Assembly: GCA_018340375.1 (NCBI GenBank)
Contig: JAFFJZ010000004.1
Location: 34,446,001-34,510,000 of the forward strand
DNA: 64,000 nucleotides
DNA from: Gonatopus flavifemur
Taxonomy: Eukaryota > Arthropoda > Insecta > Hymenoptera > Dryinidae
Direction of reading: 5' to 3'
The notes beneath the pieces are model-generated. The model was given only the letters and a program-made list of their open reading frames with translations. It was not told the DNA's origin and searched no databases. Shown piece after piece: positions 1-11,200 of this stretch; position 1 is the stretch's first letter, and every line of letters starts with the position of its first letter. Both the position numbers and the translations under genes were made by a program.

Positions 1-868
1 TCAGCCTTATTTAGATTAATTTATCGGATTTTTATCCAAATCACGGAGATACAGCGTGCACTTACGAAATATAGCTCTATGACCATGCAATAGGAAATTT
101 CGAGATTTCGTCTACAGTAGCTCGACGCGTATTTTTAGTGACAATGTTGAAAATGTATAAGACAAAACCACAATCAATATTTATGAAAGTTCAATTATAG
201 TGACGTGTAGTGTTTTTCGTCAGTCATTAGGAGCCGACAGAACTTTAGAGGTTAAGCAATTCCAAAACACTTTTGAAAAATATCTCATACCACATGAGAA
301 AAACTATTTAACAGTAATTCTTCTTCTGGAAAGAATTATGATTGAATTATGATACTGATGCTGCATGAGACATCCTGAATATGTTGACAGAAGTCTTTTA
401 AAATACATAACCTCTTTTGTAACACGAAAACTAGATGCGTATGAGATGATCAACAGAACATGCCTCCCATATTCTTGAATTCAGGTCATTTGGGCAGACA
501 TTTCTATGTGCATGAATGTGCCTAGAATATGGATGGCACGATCTCACACATGTATGGCATGTTCCTATGTTCCCAAAAATACGTTCCTCCCATGAGCTTG
601 ACACGTCATGTGCTGTACGGGTTGGGTCACTCCAAACTGGTCTTTGCAAAAACCAATTTCGACCACTTATTCATCCAACCTGGCATTCCGATTTGGATCG
701 TATTCAGTTTACCTTATGGCAGATTCGGATGAACACCGTAAAAATTTCTACCTGGAATATCACATAGATACTGAAGTATTCTAGACGAATTGGAATTCCG
801 CGCAGATACCTATTCAATTTGTACATGTAAATTTGGTTTAATCTGTTGGTTCGGAAAATACGTACGGT
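1..868. other. Intergenic DNA, no gene seen
   Basis: I find no conserved protein or RNA gene here. Short open frames around 430-770 have no recognisable family and overlap each other on both strands. A weak inverted repeat pairs GAACATGCC near 457 with GGCATGTTC near 557 and may be an eroded small transposon. Confidence 0.5.
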
Positions 869-1231
869 CCCTGGTAGAAAAATTTCGCTGAAAATCACTA
901 AAATTGTCAGAGATGTTCAGTGAAGCGTTTTTCAGAGGATTTCAGAAGTTTTCATAGTTTCTGAGAGAGTTTCAGTGATTTTCAGAAAAATTCACAGTCT
1001 TTCAGAGATATTTATGAATATTCAGAAAATTGTCAGTGGAAAAACGTGCACAATAAGTGACTTTTTCAGAATTTTTCAGAGGTTTTCAGAGTTTTACAAG
1101 ATTTTCATAGGTTTTTCAGATTCTTTTAGGTTTTCTTAATGTTTTTCAGAATTTTTCAGTAAGACTTAGAGTTTTGCAGCGACATTCAGAGAAATTCTCA
1201 GAGATTTTCAGACAAACTTCTTTCACCAGGG
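869..1231. mobile_element. CCCTGG-terminated foldback element A, TTTTCAGA-rich
   Basis: The element opens with CCCTGGTAGAAAAATTTC and closes with CTTCTTTCACCAGGG, which are imperfect inverted ends. Nearly the whole interior is a degenerate run of TTTTCAGA-like words. The ends resemble those of the elements at 1438, 14132 and 54024, but the interior motif differs from all of them. No clear target duplication is visible. Its right end is interrupted by a younger hAT-like insertion at 1234. No coding capacity is seen, so it is non-autonomous. Confidence 0.6.
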
Positions 1232-1233
1232 GT

Positions 1234-1360
1234 TAGAGATGGGCGATACGTTTCTATAGAATTTATATCTAGTTTAAATACATTTCAATTAAATTTCGAT
1301 AAAAACTTGATACTTATGTTATAGAAATGTATCGATATCAATACGTATCGCCCATCTCTA
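1234..1360. mobile_element. hAT-like MITE, copy 1
   Basis: A 127-bp element begins TAGAGATGGGCGATACG and ends with its inverse. It is flanked on both sides by the exact 8-bp duplication CCAGGGGT (1226-1233 and 1361-1368). An 8-bp duplication and TAGAG termini are typical of the hAT superfamily. A second copy lies at 49905-50047. The target was the very end of element A, so this insertion is the younger of the two. Confidence 0.85.
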
Positions 1361-1437
1361 CCAGGGGTGTCATATTCATTCTGAATACGCCGAAAATTAG
1401 GCATGGAATGCTACATCCAACTCTTCTCAACCGTATA

Positions 1438-2400
1438 CCCTGGCGAAAAAATTTCTCATAATTTCTCATATTTTTCATCATTTTTTTCATAATTTTCTCA
1501 TAAAATCCCATAATTTCTCAAGGATTTGGAACATCATTATGAGATATAATGTTTTCATAATTTTCCATAATTTTCTCATAAAATTTCCATATTTTCTCAT
1601 AATTTTTGCATAAAATTCTATAATTTCTGAAGGAGTTTGAACACTCTTATAAGAAATGCTCTTCTCATAATTTTTCATATTTTTTCATAAATTCTCATAA
1701 ATTTTGAAAAAAATCTCACCATGTTTAAAAAAAAAGAGGTGCTGTTATAAGAAAAACAAATTCCCTTTTAAAATTTCCAAATTTTTTATAATCTCTCCAA
1801 AACATATGTTCCATAAAGTCACATAAGATTTATCATTTATTGTTTTGATAAGACGCTATGAAACCTTCCAAAGTAGCTAATCCAAGTGATCCGGATCACT
1901 TGGATCAGTTACTTCAGCAGGCTTCTATGTTTTCCTATGTGTTGATATTTCATATTATCCTTCTCGTCTTTACGGATGCGAGAAGAAACTGTATGAAATT
2001 TTTAAGAAATTAAGACATATATGCAATTCTTTTGAGAAATTAGAAAATTATATGATGATACACTTTTATTTATGAATAATTGTAACTTTTTTTTATGAGA
2101 AATTATGAGTTTTTATGAAAAATCATGACTTTTTATGAAAAACCATATCTCATAGTCATCATTATATTTATGAAAAATTTTCTGTAATTTTATGAGAAAT
2201 TATGAAAATATATGAAATAATATGATTTCATTTATGAGAAATTATGACTTATTATGAGAAAACATTTCTCATACTAAATGTTCCAATTCCTTGAGAAATT
2301 ATGAAAATTCATGACATTTATGAAAATATATGAGAAATTATAAGAAATATGAAAAAATGCTGAAACATATGAGAAATTATGTGAAACATTTTCGCCAGGG
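1438..2400. mobile_element. CCCTGG-terminated foldback element B, TCATAATTT-rich
   Basis: This 963-bp element runs from CCCTGGCGAAAAAATTTC to GAAACATTTTCGCCAGGG and is flanked by a TA duplication (1436-1437, 2401-2402), which points to a Tc1/mariner-type integrase. The left half is filled with degenerate TTTCTCATAATTT words and the right half with the inverse, so the element can fold on itself. Near its centre, 1882-1903 is a perfect 22-bp palindrome with half-site CCAAGTGATCC. No transposase is present. Confidence 0.75.
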
Positions 2401-2469
2401 TAGTTTCCATTAAAAAATGAAGTCGGTTGCGTCCGGCAGTTTCAGCAGGGATGTGCTGTGTGGGTTGAA

Positions 2470-2597
2470 GGGTTAAAACCACGGATGTTCTTCAGTACAA
2501 TTTCGGAATTTCTGATTGGTATTCCCATTCAACTCATGGTTATCATAGGTTGATCTAATGGAAATTGTACTGAAAAAAACATCTCTGGTTATAACAA
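2470..2597. mobile_element. Small hairpin MITE
   Basis: Inverted arms of about 30 bp pair ACGGATGTTCTTCAGTACAA near 2481 with TTGTACTGAAAAAAACATC near 2564. No coding capacity is seen and the superfamily is not assigned. Confidence 0.5.
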
Positions 2598-2690
2598 TGT
2601 AAAAGGCTTAAAACCAAGGTAGGTTTTCGAAATTTTTTCTTCTTTACGGCTACACCGATGAACTTAAAATTTCATGTTTTCGAAACATGG

Positions 2691-3224
2691 GTATCGTATA
2701 CGGGCGTATCCGAGTGCGTGGGGGGAATAGCTGGGCATAGAACGGATCTATATTCGGGGTGATCCGGGAGTCATGCAGGAATTAGAACACGAAATTGATT
2801 TAAAACTAATGTTCGGTATTCCATTCTGTCTCATCCGGATCCTATCCGCGGAAGTTTTTGAAAGATATGTATCGTATACGGGTGGATCCGGGTACATGGC
2901 GGGAACACCAAGGCTGAGAACGGAACTGTATCCAGGTTCATCCGGGAATCATAAGGAAAGTGGAACACAAAATTAATTCACAACTGAAGGTGGGCAACCC
3001 ATCCGGTCTCATCCGGAGCCTATCCGGGTAAGTTTTTGAAAGATATGTATCGTATACGGGTGTATCCGGCTACATGGCGGGAACACCAAGGCTGAGAACG
3101 GAACTGTATCCGGGTTCATCCGGCAATCATACGGGGAGTGGAACACAAAATTAATTCACAAATGAAAGCGGGCAACCCATCCGGTCTCATCCGGGTTTCA
3201 TCCAGGGTCCCGACCGATGTTTGG
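2691..3224. repeat. Tandem repeat, 178-bp period, ATCCGG-rich
   Basis: The word GTATCGTATACGGG recurs at 2691, 2869 and 3047, exactly 178 bp apart. The units share a GGCGGGAACACCAAGGCTGA segment and a GGAACACAAAATTAATTCAC segment. Open frames crossing this block are repeat artefacts. The block is much less AT-rich than its surroundings. Confidence 0.75.
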
Positions 3225-3566
3225 TCCCAAGACCCGGATAGGACCCGGATGAAGAATCACCACAAAATCCGGATACGCACGGATAGAGTCCCGGCTGTAT
3301 CCGGTTTCTCATCCGGGGTCCCGACCGATATCAGGTCCCAAAACCTGGAGAGGACCCAGATTGACCCGGATGAAGAATTACCGCAAAATCCGTATACGCG
3401 CCCGGATACAGTACCGGATGTATCCGGGTTCCCGACCGATATTTGGTCCCAAAACCCGGATAGGACCCGGATGGAGATTCAGCGCAAAATCCGTATACGC
3501 GCCTGGATACACTCCCGGAATTATCCGGGTTCCCATCCGGATCTCTATCCGGTTTTTTTACCAGGG
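3207..3566. repeat. Second tandem block, ~110-bp period, ending in a CCAGGG terminus
   Basis: TCCCGACCGAT recurs near 3208, 3319 and 3430, a period of 110-111 bp, with ATCCGG and CGTATACG words in each unit. The block ends TTTTTTTACCAGGG followed by TA, which matches the right terminus of the CCCTGG family. I found no convincing matching left terminus, so the tandem blocks may be the interior of a third, larger family member with an eroded left end. Confidence 0.6.
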
Positions 3567-3681
3567 TAGAAGGTTCGTAAATATTCATAGAAGATTCTTG
3601 GAACATTTGAATGGGACTGTTTCGAATATTCTAGGAACGTTCGTACAATATACGTACGAAGTTTGTTGCCCACACAGGACA

Positions 3682-3891
3682 CCTACGTCGCCTCTCCATG
3701 GAACTCAGGGAGAAAGAAGGGATCGGTGGATACAGCGTGGCACGACGGAGAAGCAGCGTAGAGGCAACGGACAAATGTCCACCCGAAAAAACAGCTCGGA
3801 CATTTCTCCGTTGCCTCCACGTTGCTTCTCCATTGTACCACGTTTTATCCACCGCTCCCTTTTTTCTCCCTCAATTCTACGGAGATGCGAT
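3682..3891. mobile_element. Hairpin MITE, about 210 bp
   Basis: The left arm with CAGGGAGAAAGAAGGG and GGAGAAGCAGCGTAGAGGCA pairs with the right arm TGCCTCCACGTTGCTTCTCC and CTCCCTTTTTTCTCCCT. The centre is near 3790. The overlapping open frames on both strands come from this fold and are not genes. Confidence 0.65.
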
Positions 3892-4104
3892 GTAATTCTT
3901 TGGCGACTGTCCTGCATTGAATTCAATATTATACTGGAATGAGCACTCTCCGCTTTTTCTATAGTATCGACCGGTCAGAGGGAGAGATCAGTATGTTGGG
4001 AGATGGTATCTGCTTTTAATATATGTATTTTGAAGAGAGAAAGGAAATATGTTGGGGGCGTCTTATTCTTTCTTGCTCATGCAACAAACTATACCAGTCT
4101 GACC

Positions 4105-4251
4105 CAGCGTTGCCAGTATTCCCTAGAAAAATCTTCAGCATCTGATGATTGGTTATTTCTTGTACAACCGGCCAATCATATTTTCAATTTGGAAAGAAAT
4201 GACCAATGCCAAAAAATCTGAAGATTTTTCTAGGGAATACTGGCATCACTG
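4105..4251. mobile_element. hAT-like MITE, 147 bp
   Basis: Ends are CAGCGTTGCCAGTATTCCC and GGGAATACTGGCATCACTG, with inverted homology reaching CTGAAGATTTTTCTAGGG. The exact 8-bp duplication GTCTGACC flanks both sides (4097-4104, 4252-4259). This is the hAT hallmark. No coding capacity is present. Confidence 0.9.
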
Positions 4252-4433
4252 GTCTGACCGCTTGAATCTAGGGAGCACGCATTCCAGTATGTATATAGGT
4301 TCGTTCGTTCTACGTGCCCTGAGTTGCTCCAACTTGTACCAAACCAATCATTTCGTTGCTTAAACTGGAAGTAGCGAATCCAAAATACTTGGAGCGAGTT
4401 GGGGTAACTTGGGACATCGGTAAACGAACTTAA

Positions 4434-4793
4434 GTTGTAATTTCACACGAGCGTCGAGCGATGAGCGACGAGCGATTTTCCCAGGTTCTAGATTTCAGCG
4501 TCAAAGCTTCATGATGTTTCTCGACGCTCAATTTGAGAGTTAAAAATTGTCTTTTAACTATTCTCTGTGCGGAAGAAAGGATATTAAACATATATGAATA
4601 CATATTGTTTGAGCTGAAGTGCCTTCTTTATCCTGCACTATTGAGAATGATTGAATAATTATGGATTGTGCTGAAACTCAATTATGGATAAGAACGGCGT
4701 CAAAGCTAAACACTGTTTAGCTTTCACGCTGAATCCCAGAAAATGTGAAAATCGCTCGACGCTGGACGTTTGATGCTCGTATGAAATTACACC
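4434..4793. mobile_element. Foldback MITE with GCTCGACGCT words
   Basis: The left end TTGTAATTTCACACGAGCG pairs with the right end GCTCGTATGAAATTACACC, followed by paired CGAGCGATTTTC and TTCAGCGT(C/G)AAAGCT segments. The inner part contains shorter inverted repeats. No target duplication could be fixed. Confidence 0.6.
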
Positions 4794-5534
4794 TTTAGCT
4801 TATAAAGTTCAATACTGTCCTGTATGGGTGAGAAGATTGATGAGCAGCGCATGCGCAAGTATCGTGATTACATAAATGCAGTAATGGCGGATAATGTTGT
4901 TGACAGGCTACAGACCCTTGAATAATATATTATCTTTATTTTGTATTTGGGGACTAATAAATTTATGAAAGATGCATGCTGATATCGCAAATGTTCTCTG
5001 AGAGTGCCATGTGTGAAAAATAATCCTCAAAAGTGTAATAAAATATCAAGAAATGCCGTATATATTATGATTGCCTGTTGCGATCATAAGTATCTCATTC
5101 ATCCATGTGATTCCATAATATTACTAACAATTCTTGATTACAGATGTTGAATGATCAAAAAAATTGATTGTGAAGTAGTTTTCGGTGACATGCAGAAGTT
5201 GATATTGACGGGAATTTTTATTGTAACAGCATTTTTTCTAATATTCCCACAATATTCGTGGCAATATATTCTGAGAATATTTGAAAATTTTTTCCATAAG
5301 AAATGCTGATTAGAGATTACGGTATCAGTTTATAAATTAATTTTAATAACCTGTTGAAAATTCAACAACACGTAAAAGGGTATTTATTTATTACGTCTCA
5401 CGTTATGATTTAAAACTAGAGCATTCTTTTAACATGCATTAGGTTGCATGTTCATACCAAAGAATATTTGTTGAATCATTGATTTTTATTACACTTTCTC
5501 ACAATAACAGTGGTATTTTTTCTCATCCTGTTAA
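4794..5534. other. Intergenic DNA, nothing recognised
   Basis: AT-rich sequence with no open frame of note, no RNA gene and no strong inverted repeat that I can see. Confidence 0.4.
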
Positions 5535-5745
5535 GGGCATTCATCAGAGGCAAAGTTACTAGATCTCTCCCCCCAGTTTTCTCAACGATTAATGTATATA
5601 ATCGATTTTAATGAGCAGGTGCATCTTCTTAGCATATCAAAGAAAGTGCAGCTACTCTTTATTTTTCATTTCATTTGTTCGTTTCTCAGAAAACTGGGGG
5701 GCGATTTTAGAATCTAGTAACTTTTTGGGAAGGTGGTGAATGCCG
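5535..5745. mobile_element. MITE with GGCATTCA ends, copy 1
   Basis: The left end GGGCATTCATCAGAGG and right end AAGGTGGTGAATGCC are inverted, and the arms continue through GTTACTAG and CCCCCCAGTTTTCT. TTAA lies at both margins, so piggyBac-like integration is possible. A second copy at 19111-20324 has the same arms but is split by another element. No coding capacity. Confidence 0.7.
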
Positions 5746-6385
5746 TTAATTCAGTGAAAAATGTAATTCTTGACCCTTTATTTTTTTCCGTGTAGAAAAT
5801 AAGGTGAACTTGAGAAAAACTCCCATCAATTGATGCAATTCGATTCAACCTTCACAATGGTACATAACCATACAAACTTATTGAATTTTTATTACTTTCA
5901 TCAATTTGATATTTTCCAACGGACGCGAATGATAATTCAATGTCGCAAAATTTGTATAAAATGTCATCAATCGATGAGATTAAGTACTTTGGTGGAAACA
6001 TTTTGTTGTAATTTGTTCACTTTTCGCACAGCAATATTTCAATGAAATTCAATAAGAATCCTCAAACTTCAACGAACTCCAACAGAACTCAACAAATTTC
6101 ACTTAAAGTTATTGAATTTTGTGGACAATTATTGAGTTTTACCGAAATTTCAATAATTTAAATTGAACTTTAATAATTTTCAATGGAAACCGAATGTGCC
6201 CAAAATGAACGAAATTCAACAAAATTTTTCCATCAGAATAGAATCTTTTTGAACTAAAAGCACAACTAATAATCGTAAGATGCAATTTATTTATCAGACT
6301 TTTAATTATGAGTTTAAAACACAAGTCAAGTTCGATTTCAAAGTTTGGACCCCATATCGTCTGCCGTAGCAAATAGAAACCCTTT

Positions 6386-6535
6386 TGAAAATGCCAAGCA
6401 AATCCAAATGAATCCTAGCAGTTCCTGAGACAAAGACCGAGCAGAACCGGGCAGATCCGGACAGGTTCCTGCTCGGTCCTGCCTGGTTCTGTTGGTTTTT
6501 GTTGAGGAACTGCTAGCATCTGCTTGGCATTTTCA
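6386..6535. mobile_element. AATGCCAAGCA hairpin MITE, copy 1 of 3
   Basis: TGAAAATGCCAAGCAAATCC at the left pairs with TGCTTGGCATTTTCA at the right, with further pairing through CCTAGCAGTTCC and GAACTGCTAGC. Related copies are at 16706-16847 and 35088-35186. No target duplication is obvious. Confidence 0.75.
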
Positions 6536-8292
6536 GCAGAGAATATAAAATCGTGTTTTGCTATTATTGTTGTGAATACTTCTTTATCTGAATATAGGAA
6601 AAAATCATCGGAATTACAAAACATGATTGAAAACTCTATGAGTTTCCAGTAAATCATGGGAAATATTATCAAAATTCATCAAAATCTTTTTACAGGCTTT
6701 CTCTTCATATTTACAGTGTTTATTTATAAACTATGTATATATTCTTCTATGCATTGTTATTTTCGAGGGAATGTTGCAGCATCACATGTAAAACAAAAGC
6801 AATATCACTTGAAACTCATAAAACTCAAAAAATGCGATATAAAACAAAGATTTTTTGCTCTAATTTATCATGGTTGAAATTTATAAGTTTAATTATTCGA
6901 TCATATTGATAGAAATAATTAATTCAACTATATAATTTGATGTGATGATTCCAATCCATTCATCATGAAGATGAGAAAGTCTCTTGCTCATGTTACATGT
7001 AATTTAAATACATAATTGGCGGTACATGACATATACCACCATATATATATATTATCTTGTATTTTCTCAATCACGCAATAATACTAACATACAACAAATA
7101 TGAGTGATGTTACTATGATTTTTTCTGCTTTTATTTCTTTTTTCAACGGATGATATATTTCATATATTACAAAAGGAAAAGACCTCTACTAATAATTCTG
7201 CAAGCTTTTCGCAGTATATTCTTCTAATTAAAAATTATTTTTTTAGTTCGATAAAAATTGTAAAAATGAAAGAAGAATCATAATCTGTGTTTTAAATTAT
7301 GAGTTTTTAAATACAATATCAAGGTATTATCATATCCTTCTCTGACCTAATGTCCATCATAATGGACATTCCTATAAAACTTTTTGACGCCTGTAGTTCA
7401 AAAAATATTGGATTTAATGAATATGTAAAACATTGAATGAATATTTTATCAGTTGCCGAACATTGTTCACATATTAATGACGCCGATCTATGGTGGGAAA
7501 AATTTTTGTCCATATAACACGTACCTAGTTTGTATCTATTTCGATATACTTTGCATAAAATTAATCGATTCTCTAAAGAATTGCTATCATGCATAAAACT
7601 TCATATACGTAACAGAACATGACAAAATGTGACCTCAAAGTAAGTATTCCATTGCTCAAGATAATTCAGGTCAGAAAGGGATATAAATTATTCCATCATT
7701 TTCTGAAATATAATATTTACATCAAAAATAACTCGACGCAAAATTCTTGCACCCTTCATCACTCTTTTCCATGCAAATAGGGTACAGATTGTAATTGCAT
7801 TTCTAAAAATTGTCAAGTCCATCGTAATGAAATTAATTCAGTGTTAAAGTACATATAGTGTAAATTCTTAAAGAAAGAAATAATAGAAATACTGATTATT
7901 GATCAAGTAAATCTGTTTGCGTTTGTCAAGTGCTTATTCATGTAATACGCTGTACGTGTAATTAAGTATTCATCTCCCAACTTGAATCAGTTATTCATAG
8001 CCATCTAAAAATTATTGCAATTCTATTACAGGTTCCTATTAGTTCCCTAAATTAAAACATTACGATTATAAATGAATGTAAAAATGAAATTTTGTATGTT
8101 TCAACATAATTCTTTGTAGAACGCGTTAGTATAAGATGAAAAAGCAAAACTCCTCACAACACGTCATTCAGTTTTTAAATAAAACTACTTGTTTATGTAT
8201 CACTTCGTGTATAAACATTATGCTGTCTAAGAAATACGTATTGTAACTGTTTAAAAATTAAAACAGTTCTATAAAAATTGTTTCATTACGTT
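6536..8292. other. Intergenic DNA downstream of TCP11L1
   Basis: AT-rich sequence without a supported gene. It should contain the 3' untranslated region of the TCP11-like gene, which is transcribed towards it, but no single polyadenylation signal stands out. Short runs of AT repeats occur near 7040. Confidence 0.4.
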
Positions 8293-11200
8293 TCATGTTT
8301 CCATTGCATGACTGGGACTTACAACCTCGTTCGTACTTTGAATACCTTCTTTTTTAAGCGCATTCTGTACGATTTCTTGATAATAATCTCCAAATACACC
8401 TCGGTTATGAGATACAAGGATTAAAAATTGAGCGGCAATGGCAGTCAAATCTTCTTGGAAAGATGAAAGTCCTATTGGTACTTGTTGCGGCGCAGCAGAT
8501 TGTGAAAGAATGATTTTATGCAAAAATTGTCTGATGCGTAAACCTATAATACAATCAAATCGTTTATGAATGTCCATTACAGGAAAAGAGAGGATTTCAA
8601 AGAAATCTAAGTGAAATTCAGAAAAAACCCGGAGAAATTTGATGATTGATCTATTAATATATAAATTTAATACTACTTACTGACTAAATGTCTGATTTTG
8701 TGATCCAACTTGACAAGATCTAAAATTTGACCTTCTAACAATTTCTCCACGGATGGTGATATTTCCCCGGCTCCAATTTGTTCCAACGTATTTTTAATAT
8801 CGGTTTTCACTTGAATTAAGACATTTGGCATTACGATTTCCAAATCCCTATAATGAAATCATTATATAGAATTATTTTTCTCCCTAACAAAGTGAAATTA
8901 ATACCACAATATATATATATATATACTAACTTATTCGAATGTACTGATTCTAGTAATACAGAAATATGATTTTTCACATCATTTTTGAAACTTGCCACTC
9001 CCTGAATTGACGGTCCAACGGTATTATACACTAACAATATAACTGAACTGAGAATAACTAATCTGCTTGTTTTATCTCTCAATGCTAGCAATCTGCTCTG
9101 ATCCAACATTAAAGTCTGTAATGAAAATATGAATAAATCTTAAATAAAAAAAATTATAAATACATGAATAGTAATGATGATATATATGTAGATCTCACTT
9201 CAGCATCCGGACTGAAATCCCATTCCAACAGATCCAAATAAGCTTCCGTCAACAGACAATGAGTAATTTGTTTGATGGCATTAGTATCAGGAGAAGAGTC
9301 TGGAATTTTTGTAGAATCCAAATGCCTTAATAACCACTTTTCAGTGTACTGTAAACCATTCGGATTGATTTTCAGAAATTCTGCAAATTTAGCTTTTTCA
9401 TACTCAATACTCGACGCGATTATATTCGGCCTCATCATTGTAATGGTAAAATTTGCAAGATCCAATTTCATCAACTGTAGAGTTTCCATGATACCTTTGA
9501 ATATTTCAATTACGTTCGTTTCATTGGCTAGCTGTGTAATTTTGTCATCCCTAACAGGGGCACATACTTTACTCATAAAAGAAATGATATATTGTGCGTA
9601 ATGATGGAAGTCAAGAGTCCCTTTCTCTGCTTGTTGCTTGATCAAATCAACATCAAGAACCTCATTAATGTTGTCTTTAATTTTTTTATGATGTGGCAGA
9701 ACAACTTCGGTAAGTGACTGTAGGAAAATTCGAATCATCATTATGCGTATGTATGGGTAATAATTGTATGTTCGAATAAATAAGGCAATCACGACCATGT
9801 TTTTAAAATTTTACCTAGTGAATATGGTTGCTGTAATCTATTCCTATTTTGTATACAAAAAATATACAAGGCCGGATTAAGCATATAAGGGGCCCCTGGG
9901 CTCGTAATTATAGGGGGCCCCCTTATTAGAGCTGTGCGGTTAATCGATTAGAACCGTTAATTGTCAACGATTAATGGATTAATCGGGAGTTTTAGGTTAA
10001 TCTTTTTTTCAATTAATCGTTGGATTCCGGTTCATTGTTTTTGTCGATTAATCGATTAATCGTTGGATTCCAGCTGATCGTTTTGTCGATTAATGGGTGA
10101 ATCAATGAATAAGTTAAACCATAATAAAACCAAAGCGCAATAGTGTCGAAATGCAGTAGACCCGAAAGCAGTAATCCCTAACGAGAGTAATTCTGACAAA
10201 TAATAGATTGTTACTACCCACATGCGAATGAAATAAAATATGACTAAATATTTTTAGGGATTATTGATTTCGGGTCTACTGCACTTCGGGACTATTGTAC
10301 TTCCTATCAATCGGCAAAACGATTAACCGGAATCCTCCGATTAATCGGTTAATCGATTAATCGTTGACAATTAACCGTTTGAATCAATTAATCAATTGAT
10401 CGCACAACTCTACCCCTTATAAGGGTAGAATTTCTAACGGACTTGGAGTTTAAGCATATTTTTTCATATATTCGATTGATGGGGTGCCCCAAAACGCTCG
10501 GAGCGCTGGGCCCACACGGAGAAAAAATGGTTTGCTGCTATAGCGCCTACAATGAAATTTGTTTTCCTTGCAAAAATATTCACTCCAGCAGCTAAGACGT
10601 TAGTTCTGTTAACAAATTTGTTTATGTCAGCAAAAAAGTGTAGTTGTATCGATCATTTTTCTTGCTCTTCCAGCTAATATTTTTTGTAGGCGCTATAGTA
10701 ACAGACCTGCTTGTTATGCCAGCAATACTTTTCTCTCCGTGCAGTTATGCTCATGCGTTAATTCGGCCCTGAATATATAGCCTCATAAGGTCGTGTCTCA
10801 CGGATGAACGAAAAAAATGATCTTTACTTCTTTAATCTCTTGCAATAACACCAATGCCTGCGTGTAATTTGGAGGATCTTCGTTCAATTGTTCCGCCAAT
10901 AAATCCCAAAAAACTTTGTGCATGGTCTCTTTCACGTCTCTCTGTAGCGTACCATCTTCAGGTTCGAATTTCTGCAATTGGAAATTTTTATCCACAGCAA
11001 TCTCATGAGCCAAGGCCATGTTTTTCATCCCATTTGCAGCTTTGATAATTTCTTCGAGCGATACGAATTTTGGTGGTGAAGCTCCAGTTAAGGTATTAAT
11101 CATGAAAGATGGTATTGGCTGAGCTGGAGTTACATTCATACTAGATGAACTGTGAAAAGATAAAAACAAAGCAAATATAAACAAAAACTTTACGCAAACG

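Larger units (their letters stand above)
9872..10775. mobile_element. GGCCGGATTAA element carrying nested insertions
   Basis: The left end GGCCGGATTAAGCATATAAG and right end GCGTTAATTCGGCCCTG look like degenerate inverted ends, with GGGCCCCTGGGC and GCTGGGCCC inside. The element is interrupted by the hAT-like insertion at 9927-10412 and the CACGGAGA element at 10515-10741. It lies in the third coding intron side of the TCP11-like gene. Confidence 0.45.

Noticed and set aside
2691..3566. CRISPR-like array
   Set aside because: Repeat units are 178 and about 110 bp with no short spacers, and the locus is eukaryotic.
3138..3942. Open frames of 143 and 193 codons
   Set aside because: They run through the ATCCGG tandem units and a hairpin MITE; the peptides are repeat translations with no family resemblance, and frames exist on both strands.
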